39,242 bases of DNA, taken from contig JAGGTH010000039.1 of NCBI GenBank assembly GCA_021163845.1, forward strand, positions 1-39,242, written 5' to 3'. This DNA comes from Helicobacteraceae bacterium (GTDB lineage: Bacteria; Campylobacterota; Campylobacteria; Campylobacterales; Sulfurimonadaceae). Shown one piece after another: positions 6,324 to 14,880 of this stretch. How positions within the stretch are numbered: the stretch's first letter is position 1; the number at the start of each line of letters is the position of its first letter. Position numbers and translations under genes: made by a program. A model generated the notes under the pieces. It made no database searches, was not told where the DNA came from, and worked only from the letters and a program-made list of their open reading frames with translations.

Positions 6324-6827
6324 TTAGCTTACCTTTGACATATCAAGCTTGATGGCCTCATTGTCCATGATATCGATATCTTTACGAAGTACGGTTTGTG
6401 CTATCTCTTTAGCTTCATCAAGAGAGTGCATCTTGTAAGTACCACATTGATAGACGTTGAGCTCTGGGATATCACTTTGTTCTTTAACATTCAGGACATC
6501 TTTCATAGACTCTTCCCACGCTTTTACAACTGCCTCTTCCTCAGGAGTACCTAAAAGTGACATATAAAAACCTGTTCTACATCCCATCGGTGAGATATCA
6601 ATGATCTCTACTTTATCAGAGTTAAGATGATCTCTCATAAACCCTGCAAAAAGATGCTCTAATGTATGGATCCCTTTTTCAGAAAGAATATCTTCATTAG
6701 GACGCACAAAACGAAGATCAAAAACTGTGATATCATCTCCACTCGGTGTTTTCATCGACTTTGCACGACGTACTGCAGGTGCTGGCATAATGGTATGATC
6801 TACTGTAAAACTATCTAATAATGGCAT
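6324..6827 (-). CDS. luxS: S-ribosylhomocysteine lyase LuxS
   Basis: Cleaves S-ribosylhomocysteine to homocysteine and DPD, the precursor of autoinducer-2, in the activated methyl cycle. The 167-residue length is typical. Metal ligands are the HTLEH motif (His54, His58) and Cys128 in [10 protein letters not shown]. The catalytic Cys83 is in [10 protein letters not shown], and an N-terminal [11 protein letters not shown] stretch is also diagnostic. AAGGA lies a few bases before the ATG. Two small genes of unknown function follow closely. Upstream, beyond two hairpins, lies porB, so luxS may have its own promoter or be reached by read-through. AI-2 signalling itself is not shown; the methyl-cycle role is enough to explain the gene. 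Confidence 0.97.
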   Translation of the reverse strand: MPLLDSFTVDHTIMPAPAVRRAKSMKTPSGDDITVFDLRFVRPNEDILSEKGIHTLEHLFAGFMRDHLNSDKVEIIDISPMGCRTGFYMSLLGTPEEEAVVKAWEESMKDVLNVKEQSDIPELNVYQCGTYKMHSLDEAKEIAQTVLRKDIDIMDNEAIKLDMSKVS

Positions 6828-6920
6828 AAAAATTCCTTGATTTAATATCTAGTAATTGTAGCGTTTTTAATTGTAAGAAGATTGAAAAAGTGAAGTTAAA
6901 TTTAAAAAAAATTGTAGAAG

Positions 6921-6954
6921 TACGCAAATCTAAAAAACTTTTAGATTTGCCGTA
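6921..6954 (-). terminator. Hairpin between porB and luxS, terminator-like
   Basis: A perfect 12-bp stem (6924-6935 with 6939-6950) has a 3-base loop and is extended by TAC/GTA with one bulge. Reading on the minus strand, a run of eight T follows about 14 bases after the stem. It lies about 85 bases past the porB stop. The T-run is too distant for a textbook intrinsic terminator, so it could also be an mRNA-stabilising 3' hairpin. Confidence 0.5.
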
Positions 6955-6961
6955 GATTGTG

Positions 6962-7011
6962 CCAAACTCTGAGAGAAAGCGTACTCAAAGTACGTCGAAC
7001 TCAGAGTTTGG
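6962..7011. repeat. Long nested hairpin after porB
   Basis: A perfect 12-bp stem, CCAAACTCTGAG with its complement (6962-6973 with 7000-7011), encloses a second perfect hairpin CGTACT-ttg-AGTACG. It is 26 bases beyond the porB stop and directly beside the 6921-6954 hairpin. Such a strong stacked structure can protect por mRNA or belong to a repeated palindromic element family. Confidence 0.6.
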
Positions 7012-7036
7012 TGCAAGATGCGGTGAAGCTATAAGT

Positions 7037-7993
7037 TTATACTCTAGCTTCTTCGCGGCGGTTTAGGTACGCCCAGTTAGAGTCTACACGCTCTTGCCAC
7101 TCTTTGATTAAGTATTTGTACTCATCTTTAAAGAGGTGCTTGAAACGTCCTTGAGCAGCTAAATACTCCTCAACAGGAATTACATTTTTTGGTCTATATG
7201 TAATATTGAGCTCTTTGCCGTCAATGATCTCATAAAGAGGCCATGCAAGTGTATCAGTTGAAAGATCCGCAAGGTGCATAGTATCTTTTGGATCAAATTT
7301 CCACTCTGTACAACACTGAGATGCAGCATTGATAAATACTGGTCCATCTACAGAGAAACCATGTTGAATTTTCTTCACCATGTCTTTCCATTTATTTGGA
7401 GAAACTTGTGCTACATATGGACCACCATGAGCTGCCATAATAGCCATCATATCTTTTTTGTTTTGTTTCTCACCATAAGAGTGTGTTCCAGCTGGAGTCG
7501 TTGTATTACTTCCACCAATTGGCGTAGAAGATGAACGCTGACCACCCGTGTTTGCATATACTTCATTGTCAAGTACTACGTGCATGATGTTATGTCCACG
7601 CTCAAAACATCCAGAGATCCACTGAAATCCGATATCATAAGAAGCACCATCACCTGCAAAAGAGATAAACTTAGGGTTACGCTCAGGTTGCTTGAGGCGA
7701 CCTTTTTTCTTAAGAGCATTATACATAGCTTCTGCACCTGCAACTGCAGTAGAACCATTTTCAAATCCGATATGGATCCAAGAAGCATCCCATGAAGTGT
7801 ATGGATATACCGCTGTACAAACTTCCAAACAACCTGTAGAAGCTGAAAGTACAAGATCATCATTCGTAGCATTTAATACTTCACGAACAATAATAGAGTG
7901 CGCACAACCAGGACAAAGAAGGTTTGCACCCTCAAAACGGTCCGCTGAAGTTGAGAACTCTTTTAAGTTTTTAATTTTTTTCATTTCACTCAT
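7037..7993 (-). CDS. porB: Pyruvate:ferredoxin oxidoreductase, beta subunit
   Basis: The thiamine-diphosphate subunit of the four-subunit enzyme interconverting pyruvate and acetyl-CoA plus CO2 with reduced ferredoxin/flavodoxin. The 318-residue protein has CPGC at 27-30, Cys55 in STGCLEV and a later cysteine in ASQCC, giving ligands for the proximal 4Fe-4S cluster. The TPP signature is GDGASYDIG (114-122) through NEVYANTGGQ (143-152). It is the last of the porG-D-A-B series, starting 9 bases after porA. In autotrophic Campylobacterota this enzyme serves the reductive TCA cycle and in heterotrophs acetyl-CoA production (established). Direction is not decided by sequence. Confidence 0.96.
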   Translation of the reverse strand: MSEMKKIKNLKEFSTSADRFEGANLLCPGCAHSIIVREVLNATNDDLVLSASTGCLEVCTAVYPYTSWDASWIHIGFENGSTAVAGAEAMYNALKKKGRLKQPERNPKFISFAGDGASYDIGFQWISGCFERGHNIMHVVLDNEVYANTGGQRSSSTPIGGSNTTTPAGTHSYGEKQNKKDMMAIMAAHGGPYVAQVSPNKWKDMVKKIQHGFSVDGPVFINAASQCCTEWKFDPKDTMHLADLSTDTLAWPLYEIIDGKELNITYRPKNVIPVEEYLAAQGRFKHLFKDEYKYLIKEWQERVDSNWAYLNRREEARV

Positions 7994-8002
7994 ATTATGC
8001 TC

Positions 8003-9226
8003 CTATAAAAATGATAGTTTCGGTCCACGTACACCGATAAACTGTTGTAATGGAGTAGTTACTTTGCCTGCATCTACATTTGCTTGTAGCTCATTATAGA
8101 GATCTACTAAGTGCGCTTTTGTTAAGTCACGACCACCAAGACCGTATACATATCCACTTAAAAGTGCTTTTGTATCAGTGTTAAAAAGACAGCCTGCGAT
8201 TTCATTAAAGAGCATACCTGCTGCACCATTTGGAGAAGATCTATCAAGTGTAGCGATCGCTTTTACACCTTTGAGTGCTTCTGCAATTTGCATAAATGGG
8301 AAAGGACGAATTACACGAATACCTAAAACACCCGCTTTGATTCCCTTTGCTCTCATCTCACCCGCAACTTCACGAGCAGTCTCAACCGATGTACCCATAC
8401 AAACTACTACTACATCTGCATCATCTACATCATATTTTTCAACAAGATTATATTTACGCCCCGAAAGTTTTTCAAAGTCTGCAAATGCTTGTTCGATCTT
8501 TGGAATAACTTTTGTCATAAGATCGTTATGTTGACGTGCTTTGTGCTCAAAGTGCCAATCTTCTTCTGTTTGTACACCATGTGTTACAGGGTGCTCGAAG
8601 TCTAGCATATCGTTCATTGGTTTAAAATCACCAACAAATCCATATCCCTGATCATCAGTCAAAGTGTGAACACCTTGCGCTGTATGTGATGTCATAAATC
8701 CATCTTGGTGTACCATAGCTGGAAGTCTTACTTCATGATCTTCAGCAACTTTAAATGCGATAAAGTTTAAGTCATACGCATCTTGTGGGCAGTATGCATC
8801 AAACTGAATCCATCCGCTATCACGCCCAAGATACATATCTGAATGGTCACCATTTACGTTAAGTGGTGCAGCTAAAGCACGGTTTACAACGTTAAGTACG
8901 ATCGGTAAACGCATACCAGATGCTTGGTAAAGTGTCTCACACATGAGTGCAAAACCTTGTGAAGATGTAGCCGTAGCAACACGTCCACCTGCAGCAGCAG
9001 CACCAATACATCCTGACATTGCAGCATGTTCAGATTCTACCATTACAAATTCACCCTCAACATAGTTATCTGCTAAGAATTTTGCATAGCCCTCAACGAT
9101 TGGAGTTGATGGAGTAATTGGATACGCCGCAACAACATCGATCTGACACTGTCTTAATGCTTGTGCTGCTGCAAAGTTTCCATCCCATACTTCAATGTCT
9201 CTTAGTTCCATTTTATCAAATGCCAT
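8003..9226 (-). CDS. porA: Pyruvate:ferredoxin oxidoreductase, alpha subunit
   Basis: A 407-residue subunit forming the pyrimidine-binding domain and transketolase C-terminal-like domain. YPITPSTP (35-42), ESEHAAMS (64-71) and TATSSQGFALM (85-95) are hallmark PFOR/2-oxoacid oxidoreductase alpha motifs. A C-terminal section with VVVCMGTSVETAREV and a GVLGIRVIRPFP stretch forms the second domain. The ATG overlaps the porD stop by one base (TAATG) with GGAGAAAA upstream, so it is translationally coupled. The substrate call (pyruvate rather than 2-oxoglutarate) rests on similarity to the four-gene por arrangement of Helicobacter/Campylobacter relatives and is probable, not proven. Confidence 0.95.
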   Translation of the reverse strand: MAFDKMELRDIEVWDGNFAAAQALRQCQIDVVAAYPITPSTPIVEGYAKFLADNYVEGEFVMVESEHAAMSGCIGAAAAGGRVATATSSQGFALMCETLYQASGMRLPIVLNVVNRALAAPLNVNGDHSDMYLGRDSGWIQFDAYCPQDAYDLNFIAFKVAEDHEVRLPAMVHQDGFMTSHTAQGVHTLTDDQGYGFVGDFKPMNDMLDFEHPVTHGVQTEEDWHFEHKARQHNDLMTKVIPKIEQAFADFEKLSGRKYNLVEKYDVDDADVVVVCMGTSVETAREVAGEMRAKGIKAGVLGIRVIRPFPFMQIAEALKGVKAIATLDRSSPNGAAGMLFNEIAGCLFNTDTKALLSGYVYGLGGRDLTKAHLVDLYNELQANVDAGKVTTPLQQFIGVRGPKLSFL

Positions 9227-9621
9227 TATTTTTTCTCCTCATCTTTTTCAGGCCACTTTGCGAGTTCTGCCTCTTCGTCTGCATGTTCTGGGAACATTAA
9301 AAGTGATTTAGGGTTTGTAGGACAAACTTCCACACAAATTCCACACCCTTTACAGTGATCCATATCTACACCGATCATTTTTTTATCTCTTGAGATAATT
9401 GATATATCTGGACAATAGATCCAGCAAAATTGACAATCGATACAAAAATCTTTATTAAATACTGGTTTCTCGATTCTCCAGTCTGCTACACTTGCAACAA
9501 ACGAATTGTTTTGAGAGTATGCACGGTCCTCTTGAAGAGTACCAGCGATATCATCTATTTTTCCATCAAATGAGCGAAGCATAGCTCCGATTTCAAATTC
9601 ATCCCATCCTGTATTTGCCAT
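9226..9621 (-). CDS. porD: Pyruvate:ferredoxin oxidoreductase, delta (ferredoxin) subunit
   Basis: A 131-residue protein whose C-terminal half is a bacterial 2x[4Fe-4S] ferredoxin domain: cysteines 60, 63, 66, 70 and 90, 93, 96, 100 (ending CPTNP). It passes electrons from the TPP site to external ferredoxin or flavodoxin. The N-terminal 50 residues are a family-specific extension (GWDEFEIGAMLRSFDG). It sits 9 bases after porG and overlaps porA by one base. All eight cysteines are present, so both clusters should form. Confidence 0.95.
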   Translation of the reverse strand: MANTGWDEFEIGAMLRSFDGKIDDIAGTLQEDRAYSQNNSFVASVADWRIEKPVFNKDFCIDCQFCWIYCPDISIISRDKKMIGVDMDHCKGCGICVEVCPTNPKSLLMFPEHADEEAELAKWPEKDEEKK

Positions 9622-9630
9622 CTTAACTCC

Positions 9631-10188
9631 TTATTTCACTTCGTCATATGCGCGTTGGATCGCTATCATATTTGCATCGATAATTTTTTGAGGAAGTTTT
9701 CCTAAAATTCTTTGCATACTTTCTTTGAAAAACTCTATGTCATACATCTTAGAAACTTTCATAAATGCACCAAGCATTGGTGTATTTGGAATTGGGCGAC
9801 CAATCGTTTCTTGAGCGATCGTGATACAATCGACTGTGTATACATTTTTGTCTGCTAGCTTTGGTTGTGCTGCTTTTAGCTCATCCGTAGTCATGTGTGT
9901 TGTGATAATATAAACTGTATTATCTTTATGATTTATAGTAACATCAGATGTAAAAACTAATGCAGGGTCAATTACGAAAACATAATCCGGTTTCATATAT
10001 TTCTCATGATTCATAATCATTTTGTCATCAACGCGATTGTAAGCTGTCATCGCAGCCCCACGCTTTGCTGAACCATAAAACGCGAACGCCTGAACATGCT
10101 TACCAGTTGTAGAAATTACATCTGCCAAACCTTTTGCACCTGTAACAGCACCCTGTCCAGCGCGACTATGCCATCTAATCTCTAGCAT
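9631..10188 (-). CDS. porG: Pyruvate:ferredoxin oxidoreductase, gamma subunit
   Basis: A 185-residue subunit of the POR complex, with the diagnostic RAGQGAVTGAKGLAD run (9-23) near the N-terminus and FYGSAKRGAAMTAYNRV further on. I start it at ATG 10188: AAGGAG lies 5 bases upstream, and the product begins MLEIRWHSRAGQG, as in homologues. An in-frame TTG at 10209 would add seven residues that include the ribosome binding site itself, so I reject it. This is the first gene of porG-D-A-B, so the por promoter should lie in 10189-10299. AGTGTA at 10235-10240 (TACACT on the minus strand) is a weak -10 candidate. Confidence 0.94.
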   Translation of the reverse strand: MLEIRWHSRAGQGAVTGAKGLADVISTTGKHVQAFAFYGSAKRGAAMTAYNRVDDKMIMNHEKYMKPDYVFVIDPALVFTSDVTINHKDNTVYIITTHMTTDELKAAQPKLADKNVYTVDCITIAQETIGRPIPNTPMLGAFMKVSKMYDIEFFKESMQRILGKLPQKIIDANMIAIQRAYDEVK

Positions 10189-10299
10189 AAATTCTCCTTC
10201 ATTATTCAATAGAGTTTCTCTATATTTCTAATTTAGTGTATTTTATGCAAGTTGGTCTTAAATACAGCTTGATATTATGATTCAAATTGGCAACTCAGT

Positions 10300-10947
10300 T
10301 TAGTTGTGTGATAATTTCCTATCCCTCAAGAAAGAGACCGCTTCAAGGGCATCACCTAAAATAACATTAGTGTACATTTTTAATGTTTCATGGCTATCAT
10401 AACCACTCAAAACACCTATGCTATTCACCCCTGCATTTTGAGCTGCAATGAGGTCAAGTTTCGTGTCACCTATCATCCAAATCTCTTTATTCTCTACATC
10501 CAAAGCTTCAAGTGCTTTGAGAATAGGTTGTGCATCTGGTTTTGGGAGTGTTACATGTTCCCTGCCTATAAGCACTTTGAAGTGCTGCATCAAGCCAAAA
10601 TGCTCCATTAGAATTTGCGAATACTCCCCTGTTTTTGTTGTCACGATACCTAAGGTGGCAAACTCACTTGCTTTGAGGACTGCCTCAGCGGCATTTGCTA
10701 AAAGGAGCGTCTTTTGTGTTGATATCTTTCTATAGTGCTCTTTATAAGTTGCCACAAAATCCCAAACCTTTGCTTCAGGAACACCCAAGTTTGTGTACAT
10801 GTAATCGAGCGGATAGCCTATGAGTGGTGTGATCTGCTCTTTTTTTACAGGTGTGAAGTTGTGCACGTGAAAAGAGTTTTCAAAACTCTCTAAGATCGCT
10901 TCTGTCGAATCTATTAGCGTTCCATCTAGATCAAATAGTATTATCAT
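10300..10947 (-). CDS. gph: HAD-family phosphatase, phosphoglycolate phosphatase-like
   Basis: A 215-residue HAD hydrolase. Motif I is FDLDGT (nucleophile Asp6, acid Asp8), motif II is VTTKT near 102-106, motif III lysine is in LPKPD (Lys136), and motif IV is GDTKLDL (Asp161, Asp165). The helical cap between motifs I and II fits subfamily IA, which includes Gph and PpaX-like pyrophosphatases. Phosphoglycolate is the likely substrate, but HAD specificity is hard to read from sequence. Its ATG overlaps the stop of the solute-binding protein gene by four bases, so it is the last gene of that operon. Confidence 0.85.
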   Translation of the reverse strand: MIILFDLDGTLIDSTEAILESFENSFHVHNFTPVKKEQITPLIGYPLDYMYTNLGVPEAKVWDFVATYKEHYRKISTQKTLLLANAAEAVLKASEFATLGIVTTKTGEYSQILMEHFGLMQHFKVLIGREHVTLPKPDAQPILKALEALDVENKEIWMIGDTKLDLIAAQNAGVNSIGVLSGYDSHETLKMYTNVILGDALEAVSFLRDRKLSHN

Positions 10948-12458
10948 TCATTTTCCTCTTTTTCCCACTCTATGTAGTTGTGCCAAATACCGCTGAGGGC
11001 TGGTTCTATGTTTTTCATTTTCTTACTGACTGTTGTGATAGAGTTTGGGATGTAGAGAAAAAGATAAGGGTTGTCTCTAACGATCATCGCAAACATCTCT
11101 CGATTCATTTGGGCAAGTTTCTCTTTGTCTATAATACTCTGCGAACGCTCTATCATCGCATCGATCTTTGGATTGTTATAGCCTATAAAATTAAACCCAC
11201 CTCGCTTATCATTATCACTATGCCAAAAGATATAGGGATCAGGCGTCGAAGAGAGTGACCAGCCAAGAAGTACCGTATCAAACTCTTTTGGAAACACCAC
11301 CATATTTAAAAATGCTTGCCACTCCATCACCCGTAGATTGACAATCACACCCGCTTTTTGGAGCTGATGTTGGAGTATCTGCGCGGCATAGGGGCGAATT
11401 GAGCTTGAGTTGGATGTAGCGATCTCAAAAGTAAAAGGGTTATTTGCATCATATCCCGCCTCTTTGAGCAATTCTTTAGCGCGTTTTATATCTTGCTTGG
11501 GAGCTTTGATCTCTTCGTTAAAAGATTTAGTGCCAGGGAGAAATGGACCTGTACAAACTCGCGCGTGTTTAAAAAAAAGGATCGAGACGAGTTCCTCTCT
11601 GTCTATAGCGAGCGAAAGTGCTTCACGTACGCGCGGGTCTTGAAACTTTTCTCTCTTGAGGTTAAATCCCAAATAGGTATAACTATGGCTGATCTCCTCA
11701 AAAATCTGAAAGTTTTCAAAGAAAGTTGCATCGAGTTGTCGCTCATACTCCATCGCTTCTATACTTCCTACATCCAAAGCTTTTGATTTAAGCATCAAAA
11801 AACGCGTCATAGGATCAGCGATCACATGAAAAGAGATTTGATCGATCTTGGCTTTTCCTAGAAAATAGTTCTCATTCACACGCAAGATAATATTTTTGGA
11901 ATGTTCAAGCTGATGAAGTTTATACGGTCCTGTGCCTATTGGATTAGTATTAAAAGAGGAGTTCATCAGATTCTCTTCATCCTCTAAAATATGGCGTGGC
12001 AATATCCCCATCATCCACGTTTCTAAAGCTTTAAAATAGGGCTTTGTATATTTCACTCTGAGTGTATGGCTATCTATCGCTTCGACACTTTGAACAAAAC
12101 GAAAATTTGCACTATAAGGGGAGGATATTTTATCTGAGACCAAAACCTCATAGGTGAACACAACATCGCTTGCATCCATCTCTTTGCCATCGTGCCATTT
12201 GATATTTGGGTGGAGTTTAAAGATGAGGGTTTGATTATCTTCATAATAAAAATCTTGTGCCAAATCTCCAATGATCTGATCGAGATCCTTGTCGTATTTG
12301 ACAAGACCGTTAAACAAAAAACTAGCGATCTCAGAAGAGCTCGAATCAGTCGCAAGGATCGGGTTGAGCCGCGATGGATTTGCCGAAGTCGCGAGATGGA
12401 GTGTGGAGCTGTAGAGATCTAGCACAAAAAGGAAAAAGAAAACAAATCTCACAGCCAC
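10944..12458 (-). CDS. ABC transporter substrate-binding protein, peptide/SBP_bac_5 family
   Basis: A 504-residue periplasmic solute receptor of the DppA/OppA family. A hydrophobic N-terminus (about residues 4-20) acts as signal or anchor, with no lipobox cysteine. Family features include the opening SANPSRLNPIL, the NIKWHDGKEMDASDVVFTYEVL segment and NPIGTGPYKLHQLEHSKNIIL. The start is GTG (12458 or 12452); no ATG fits. No permease or ATPase gene is next to it, so it is an orphan receptor here and must use a transporter encoded elsewhere. Its ligand (oligopeptide, nickel or other) cannot be told from this sequence. It follows the DUF945 gene by 5 bases. Confidence 0.86.
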   Translation of the reverse strand: MAVRFVFFFLFVLDLYSSTLHLATSANPSRLNPILATDSSSSEIASFLFNGLVKYDKDLDQIIGDLAQDFYYEDNQTLIFKLHPNIKWHDGKEMDASDVVFTYEVLVSDKISSPYSANFRFVQSVEAIDSHTLRVKYTKPYFKALETWMMGILPRHILEDEENLMNSSFNTNPIGTGPYKLHQLEHSKNIILRVNENYFLGKAKIDQISFHVIADPMTRFLMLKSKALDVGSIEAMEYERQLDATFFENFQIFEEISHSYTYLGFNLKREKFQDPRVREALSLAIDREELVSILFFKHARVCTGPFLPGTKSFNEEIKAPKQDIKRAKELLKEAGYDANNPFTFEIATSNSSSIRPYAAQILQHQLQKAGVIVNLRVMEWQAFLNMVVFPKEFDTVLLGWSLSSTPDPYIFWHSDNDKRGGFNFIGYNNPKIDAMIERSQSIIDKEKLAQMNREMFAMIVRDNPYLFLYIPNSITTVSKKMKNIEPALSGIWHNYIEWEKEENE

Positions 12459-12463
12459 TCTTT

Positions 12464-13834
12464 TTATAAAGATTTACCGTTAATAGAGAGTTTTGAATCT
12501 TTAAGTACTATATCAAATACCAAATCATCCCCTACATCTTTAGCATATCCCATGGCCATAGTGCTCAATGGTACTTGTTGGTTGATATACACAAAAAGTT
12601 CCTTTGAGAGCGTAAAGCTACTTTCGACAAAAAGGTGCTGTAACATCTGTGTCGTTTGTGCCGTGCTTTGTAAGCTTGAATTTGGAGAAAGAATGATCTC
12701 TGATTGGAGTGTGAATCCCCTCATCCCTTCACTCTCTCCAAGCGAAATCGTATCAACAGAAAAGTCAGCAATGTTAATCTTAAGACCTTGTGCAAGAAGT
12801 CTCGTAACAGAGCTTTCTATCTCTTTTTGAAGTTGATGCGATTGATTCGTTTTTGTTTGAGAAAGAAGTACACGAAGTTCCTCAAGCGCATCTTTATCTA
12901 CATCCGTAACAGAAATATCATAATTAAACCCATCCATACTAAGATCGAGTTGCTTTAATTTTGCATTGAGTTTCGCAAAAGAGCTTTTCGCATAGACTTC
13001 TGCTTTTACCCCTTCCATGCTTGAAGATACATTAAATTTTAAGTCATCAACATCTATCGAAGTCACTGGAACATTTTTTTCTTTAAACACAATATTGAGT
13101 GTTTTAAACGATGCAGTTGAGATATAACTTGTAGCAGAGGAAAATGTAGAAGAACTCTCCACGCCACCGAGTAAAAAATAGATCTCTGATTTGTCATCAA
13201 AAAGCTTAAAGCTCATTCTATCACCACTTGCTCGAAGCTCACTCAGTGCTACAAGGGGTCCTACCCCTTCAAAGACTACAGATTCAAGATTCACGGCAAC
13301 CTCGACATCATCTTTGAGTTTAAGAGTTTGTCCAATATCTTTAATATATCCATCAAAAGAGCTCGTTATTAGGTTGTAGTTAAGATGATACAAGAGCCCT
13401 TTGTTTTGTAAAAATGTATCGATCGTGTTAAAGAGGCGAAAATCATATTTTTTGAGCTCTTTTTTTATATCGTAAGAGAGGGAAAGTGGGTAGATATCGA
13501 CTTCAACTGAGTTGCTAAAAGGCAAATTATTATACTTTACATCACAGCCAATCTCTGTTCCCTGTAACATTGCATTGACATAAGGGGGAAGTTGTTCATC
13601 AGCAAATTGACTTAGATAAAGAGCAAACTTTTGGCTGTCACTTACTAAAAACTCATAATGGTTTGAAGAGCTGAGTAAACTTGATTCCTCAGATGATTCC
13701 TGAATACTCACACCATTAGATGTTAGAATCGTGAGTTGATTTTCAATTGCATCTTTTGCAAGTTTATTGCCGACAAATAAGAGAGCAGCGAGAAGAAAAG
13801 TGATGAGTGCTGTGATGATGTATATTTTTTTCAT
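12464..13834 (-). CDS. DUF945 (YdgA-like) family protein
   Basis: A 456-residue protein with one N-terminal membrane segment (about residues 4-22, IYIITALITFLLAALLFVG) and a large beta-rich periplasmic part. It resembles the DUF945/YdgA family of Gram-negative bacteria: a charged start, one transmembrane helix, then repeated short strand units, with a C-terminal section carrying a run of 'QVPLSTMAMGYAK'-like text. Function is unknown for the family; an envelope or AsmA-like role is a guess. AAAGG is well placed before the ATG. It is the first gene of a three-gene minus-strand set with the solute-binding protein and HAD phosphatase. Confidence 0.68.
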   Translation of the reverse strand: MKKIYIITALITFLLAALLFVGNKLAKDAIENQLTILTSNGVSIQESSEESSLLSSSNHYEFLVSDSQKFALYLSQFADEQLPPYVNAMLQGTEIGCDVKYNNLPFSNSVEVDIYPLSLSYDIKKELKKYDFRLFNTIDTFLQNKGLLYHLNYNLITSSFDGYIKDIGQTLKLKDDVEVAVNLESVVFEGVGPLVALSELRASGDRMSFKLFDDKSEIYFLLGGVESSSTFSSATSYISTASFKTLNIVFKEKNVPVTSIDVDDLKFNVSSSMEGVKAEVYAKSSFAKLNAKLKQLDLSMDGFNYDISVTDVDKDALEELRVLLSQTKTNQSHQLQKEIESSVTRLLAQGLKINIADFSVDTISLGESEGMRGFTLQSEIILSPNSSLQSTAQTTQMLQHLFVESSFTLSKELFVYINQQVPLSTMAMGYAKDVGDDLVFDIVLKDSKLSINGKSL

Positions 13835-13918
13835 AGTTTACCTTTTAAAAAGAATAATTTATAAACATTATAATAAAAAAAGTAAAAAGGGAGATTAAAA
13901 ATGTGGGGAAAAATTTAC

Positions 13919-13936
13919 CAATGCCCAAGAGCATTG
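13919..13936 (-). terminator. Terminator-like hairpin after rpsI
   Basis: A 6-bp stem CAATGC/GCATTG with a 6-base loop lies 14 bases past the rpsI stop. On the minus strand it is followed by GTAAATTTTTCC. The T-stretch is short, so termination may be modest. Confidence 0.55.
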
Positions 13937-13949
13937 ATAAAGAAGAATA

Positions 13950-14339
13950 TTAACGTTTAGAGAACTGGCGAGAACGACGAGCTTTTCTCTTACCTGGCTT
14001 CTTACGCTCAACAACACGTGAATCACGAGTCATCATACCCTCTGGTTTGAGGATCGCTTTTAATTCTGGATTGAATTTTACAAGCGCACGAGAGATTCCA
14101 TGACGAAGTGCATCTGCTTGACCACCAAAACCACCACCTAAAGTAGTCGCTACGATATCCACTGATGTATCTTGTTTTGTTAAAGAAAGTGGTTGTTTAA
14201 CACGAAGTTTTTTCGCTTCAAGTCCACCTAACCATGCATCAATTGAAAGATCATTGATTACGATTTTACCTGTACCTGGAGTTAACCATACTTTTGCTAT
14301 CGACGACTTACGACGACCTGTTGCATAAATTTTTGCCAT
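13950..14339 (-). CDS. rpsI: 30S ribosomal protein S9
   Basis: A 129-residue basic ribosomal protein. [14 protein letters not shown] at the start, [19 protein letters not shown] in the middle and the highly basic [11 protein letters not shown] tail are all diagnostic. The SKR tail reaches towards the P-site tRNA in the ribosome (established). It lies 11 bases after rplM in the universal rplM-rpsI order, with a hairpin terminator behind it. Length is normal. Confidence 0.98.
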   Translation of the reverse strand: MAKIYATGRRKSSIAKVWLTPGTGKIVINDLSIDAWLGGLEAKKLRVKQPLSLTKQDTSVDIVATTLGGGFGGQADALRHGISRALVKFNPELKAILKPEGMMTRDSRVVERKKPGKRKARRSRQFSKR

Positions 14340-14350
14340 TATCTCAGTCC

Positions 14351-14773
14351 TTACTTAGCAAGTTGAGCAGTGTGAGGATGACTTTCACCTGCATAAACTT
14401 TTAATTTTTTGAGCATTTTTGCGCCAAGCTTTGTTTTAGGAAGCATACCACGAGTCGCTAATTTGTATAGTTTCTCTGGATTTTTTTCTAAAAGCTCAGT
14501 CATTTTTACGCTCTTTGTGCTACCAAAATACCCTGAATGTGAGAAGTATTCTTTGTTAGCTACTTTACCAAGACCGTTAAATTTTGCTTTAGAAGCATTG
14601 ATGATTACTACGAAATCACCACAATCTTGGTTTGGAGTAAAACATGGTTTATTTTTACCACGAAGTATAGTAGCTACTTCTGTGATCATACGACCAAATG
14701 TTTTACCTTCAGCATCAATCAAAACCCATTTTTGATTGATTTGTTCTTCAGTTGCAATTTTAGTAAATTTCAT
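14351..14773 (-). CDS. rplM: 50S ribosomal protein L13
   Basis: A 140-residue large-subunit protein. It has [40 protein letters not shown] and [11 protein letters not shown], all typical of L13. I start it at ATG 14773 ([11 protein letters not shown]) because AAAGG lies about 8 bases before it and homologues begin at this point. An in-frame ATG at 14788 would add MKGSQ, with only a poor ribosome binding site. It is the first gene of rplM-rpsI. Confidence 0.97.
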   Translation of the reverse strand: MKFTKIATEEQINQKWVLIDAEGKTFGRMITEVATILRGKNKPCFTPNQDCGDFVVIINASKAKFNGLGKVANKEYFSHSGYFGSTKSVKMTELLEKNPEKLYKLATRGMLPKTKLGAKMLKKLKVYAGESHPHTAQLAK

Positions 14774-14836
14774 TTGAGAACCTTTCATCTTGGTTTATTT
14801 ATTTAAACATTTTGCAATGTCTATTTAAGTGGCGAA

Positions 14837-14842
14837 AGTATA
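14837..14842 (-). promoter_or_regulatory. Possible -10 box for rplM-rpsI
   Basis: TATACT on the minus strand lies 64 bases before the rplM ATG in the rplM/galU gap, preceded by AT-rich DNA without a clear -35. Prediction only. Confidence 0.35.
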
Positions 14843-14880
14843 TCTTTATAAACTTACGAATAGCTTAATTTATGGTTTTT

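Noticed and set aside
10189-10209. Upstream TTG start for porG
   Set aside because: The added codons contain the AAGGAG Shine-Dalgarno used by ATG 10188 and are absent from the expected N-terminus.
14774-14788. Earlier ATG for rplM
   Set aside because: It has a weak ribosome binding site; the internal ATG fits the family N-terminus and the AAAGG spacing.
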